DNA of 64,000 nt from Bradyrhizobium lablabi (lineage in GTDB: Bacteria > Pseudomonadota > Alphaproteobacteria > Rhizobiales > Xanthobacteraceae), in contig NZ_LT670844.1 in assembly GCF_900141755.1 (NCBI RefSeq), forward strand, positions 7,288,501 to 7,352,500, read 5' to 3'. The position numbers and the translations under genes are program-made. Of the stretch, positions 63,129 through 64,000 are shown one piece after another. Below the pieces are notes generated by a model that saw only the letters and a list, made by a program, of their open reading frames with translations, did not search any database and was not told where the DNA came from. Every line of letters begins with the position of its first letter. The stretch's first letter is position 1.

Positions 63129-64000
63129 ATGGCCTGCTCGTTCCGGATTTCGTCCCGAAATGTCCGATCGCTGCTGTGGACCGCGGCCGCCGTTGCGGTT
63201 GTATCGAACGTTGCGACCACGGGCGTCGAGGCGGCGGCGGGCGGACCCTTTCTGGCACATCAGGCGCTGTATGAACTGAGCCTCGTGAAATCGCGCGGTT
63301 CAAATTCGATCAACAGCGCGCGGGGGCGCATCCTCTATAATTTCTCCGGCAGTGCCTGCGAAGGCTACACCTCGGAATTCAGGCAGGTCTCCGAACTCGA
63401 CAGCGGCGAGGGCAAGCTGACGCTGAGCGATCTGCGTTCGACCTCCTGGGAGGATGGCGCCGGCAAGAGCTACCGCTTCAAGATCGATGCGCGGATGAAC
63501 GACGCCGATTCGAGCCCGGTCGACGGGGTCGCGGAGCGCACCGGCGATCACATCACCGTCAAATTGAAGCTGCCCGAGGTCAAGACGTTCACGCTCGATG
63601 GTGCCACGGTGTTCCCGACCGAGCAGATTCAGCGCATCATTGCCGCGGCGAAGGCGGGCAAATCGTTGCTCGAGCTGACCGTCTATGACGGATCGGACAA
63701 TGGCGAAAAAGTCTACAACACGCTGACCGTGATCGGGCAGCCGATCCCGGGCGACCGCACCATCGCGGAGCCCGATCCCTCCACCACCAACGATCAGATG
63801 AAAGCGATGACGCGCTGGCCGGTGACCGTGAGCTATTACGACCGCGACGCCAAGGCCAAGGAGGGCGAACAGACGCCGGTTTACGCGATGTCGTTCGAGC
63901 TGTTCGAGAACGGCGTCTCGCGGGCGCTGGTGCTCGACTACAATGATTTTGTCATTTCCGGCGCGCTCGGCAAATTCGACGCCAAGGATTCCAAGCCGTG
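63129..64000 (+). CDS. EipB/DUF1849-family cell-envelope protein (partial)
   Basis: The gene runs off the window; 290 codons are present. A signal peptide (about 1-40, ending EAAAGG) is followed by the DUF1849/EipB domain: 'FLAHQALYELSLVKSR', 'ARGRILYNFSGSACEGYTSE' with the first conserved Cys, and 'YRFKIDARMNDADSSPVDGV'. The EipB of Brucella is a periplasmic beta-spiral protein needed for envelope integrity. No internal stop is seen up to the end of the window. Confidence 0.88.
   Translation, partial: MACSFRISSRNVRSLLWTAAAVAVVSNVATTGVEAAAGGPFLAHQALYELSLVKSRGSNSINSARGRILYNFSGSACEGYTSEFRQVSELDSGEGKLTLSDLRSTSWEDGAGKSYRFKIDARMNDADSSPVDGVAERTGDHITVKLKLPEVKTFTLDGATVFPTEQIQRIIAAAKAGKSLLELTVYDGSDNGEKVYNTLTVIGQPIPGDRTIAEPDPSTTNDQMKAMTRWPVTVSYYDRDAKAKEGEQTPVYAMSFELFENGVSRALVLDYNDFVISGALGKFDAKDSKP

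Overview
The window looks like chromosome from an alphaproteobacterium of the Bradyrhizobium/Rhodopseudomonas group (Nitrobacteraceae). The basis is high GC with C/G-biased third positions, the gene set (mipZ, PBP5-type carboxypeptidase with SPOR tail, phasin, clpS-clpA, EipB-type protein, DUF1489, orphan FliN, lone pccA), and several dispersed palindromic repeats typical of that group. Species is not determined.

Layout. 1-5500 is an accessory segment with low gene density. It holds a small secreted protein, an aminotransferase remnant, a SnoaL-like protein, an epoxide hydrolase, and at its right edge a large serine recombinase whose last codons run antisense through a tRNA-Arg(TCG) gene. This is probably the right end of an integrated island. 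5.7-16.7 kb holds small periplasmic proteins, a DMT exporter, a Lys/Ala-rich histone-like protein, a photolyase remnant beside DUF2177, 1-Cys peroxiredoxin, a phosphodiesterase, a lone cyclic-nucleotide domain, a secreted SNase, AlkB and a GreA-like factor. 17-31.6 kb holds pccA, oxaloacetate decarboxylase-acyP, a GbsR/MarR-DUF4166-TIGR01777 operon with an operator over its own start codon, LysR/tautomerase, lipB, orphan fliN, tRNA-Leu(GAG), two tandem polysaccharide deacetylases, a frameshifted mgtE and an aldo/keto reductase.

31.6-38.9 kb holds envelope and conserved proteins, panC and mipZ (two GANTC sites upstream of mipZ). 38.9-40.5 kb is a second accessory patch: an autotransporter C-terminal remnant, three unusual tRNA-like genes (Leu-TAG, Tyr-GTA, Pro-TGG), an acetyltransferase and transposase debris. 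40.5-51.4 kb is bracketed by two paralogous secreted alpha/beta hydrolases in opposite orientation, and contains VWA and J-domain proteins, dacC-like carboxypeptidase, phasin and clpS-clpA. 51.8-64 kb holds a PepSY protein, a fluoride riboswitch-DUF190-crcB-crcB operon, a SEL1-repeat protein, PilZ, lytic transglycosylase, a frameshifted TTT substrate-binding protein, TrmO, HIT, GNAT, RidA-GDPD and the start of an EipB-family gene cut by the window end.

The clearest regulatory logic is at the fluoride locus, where the aptamer is followed by two mutually exclusive hairpins, and at the GbsR/MarR gene, where promoter, 18-bp palindrome and start codon coincide. The least explained locus is the mini-array of abutting atypical tRNAs at 39.1-39.4 kb. 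Start codons were chosen from ribosome binding sites and family length; several are non-ATG. No homology search could be run, so family names rest on recognised motifs.
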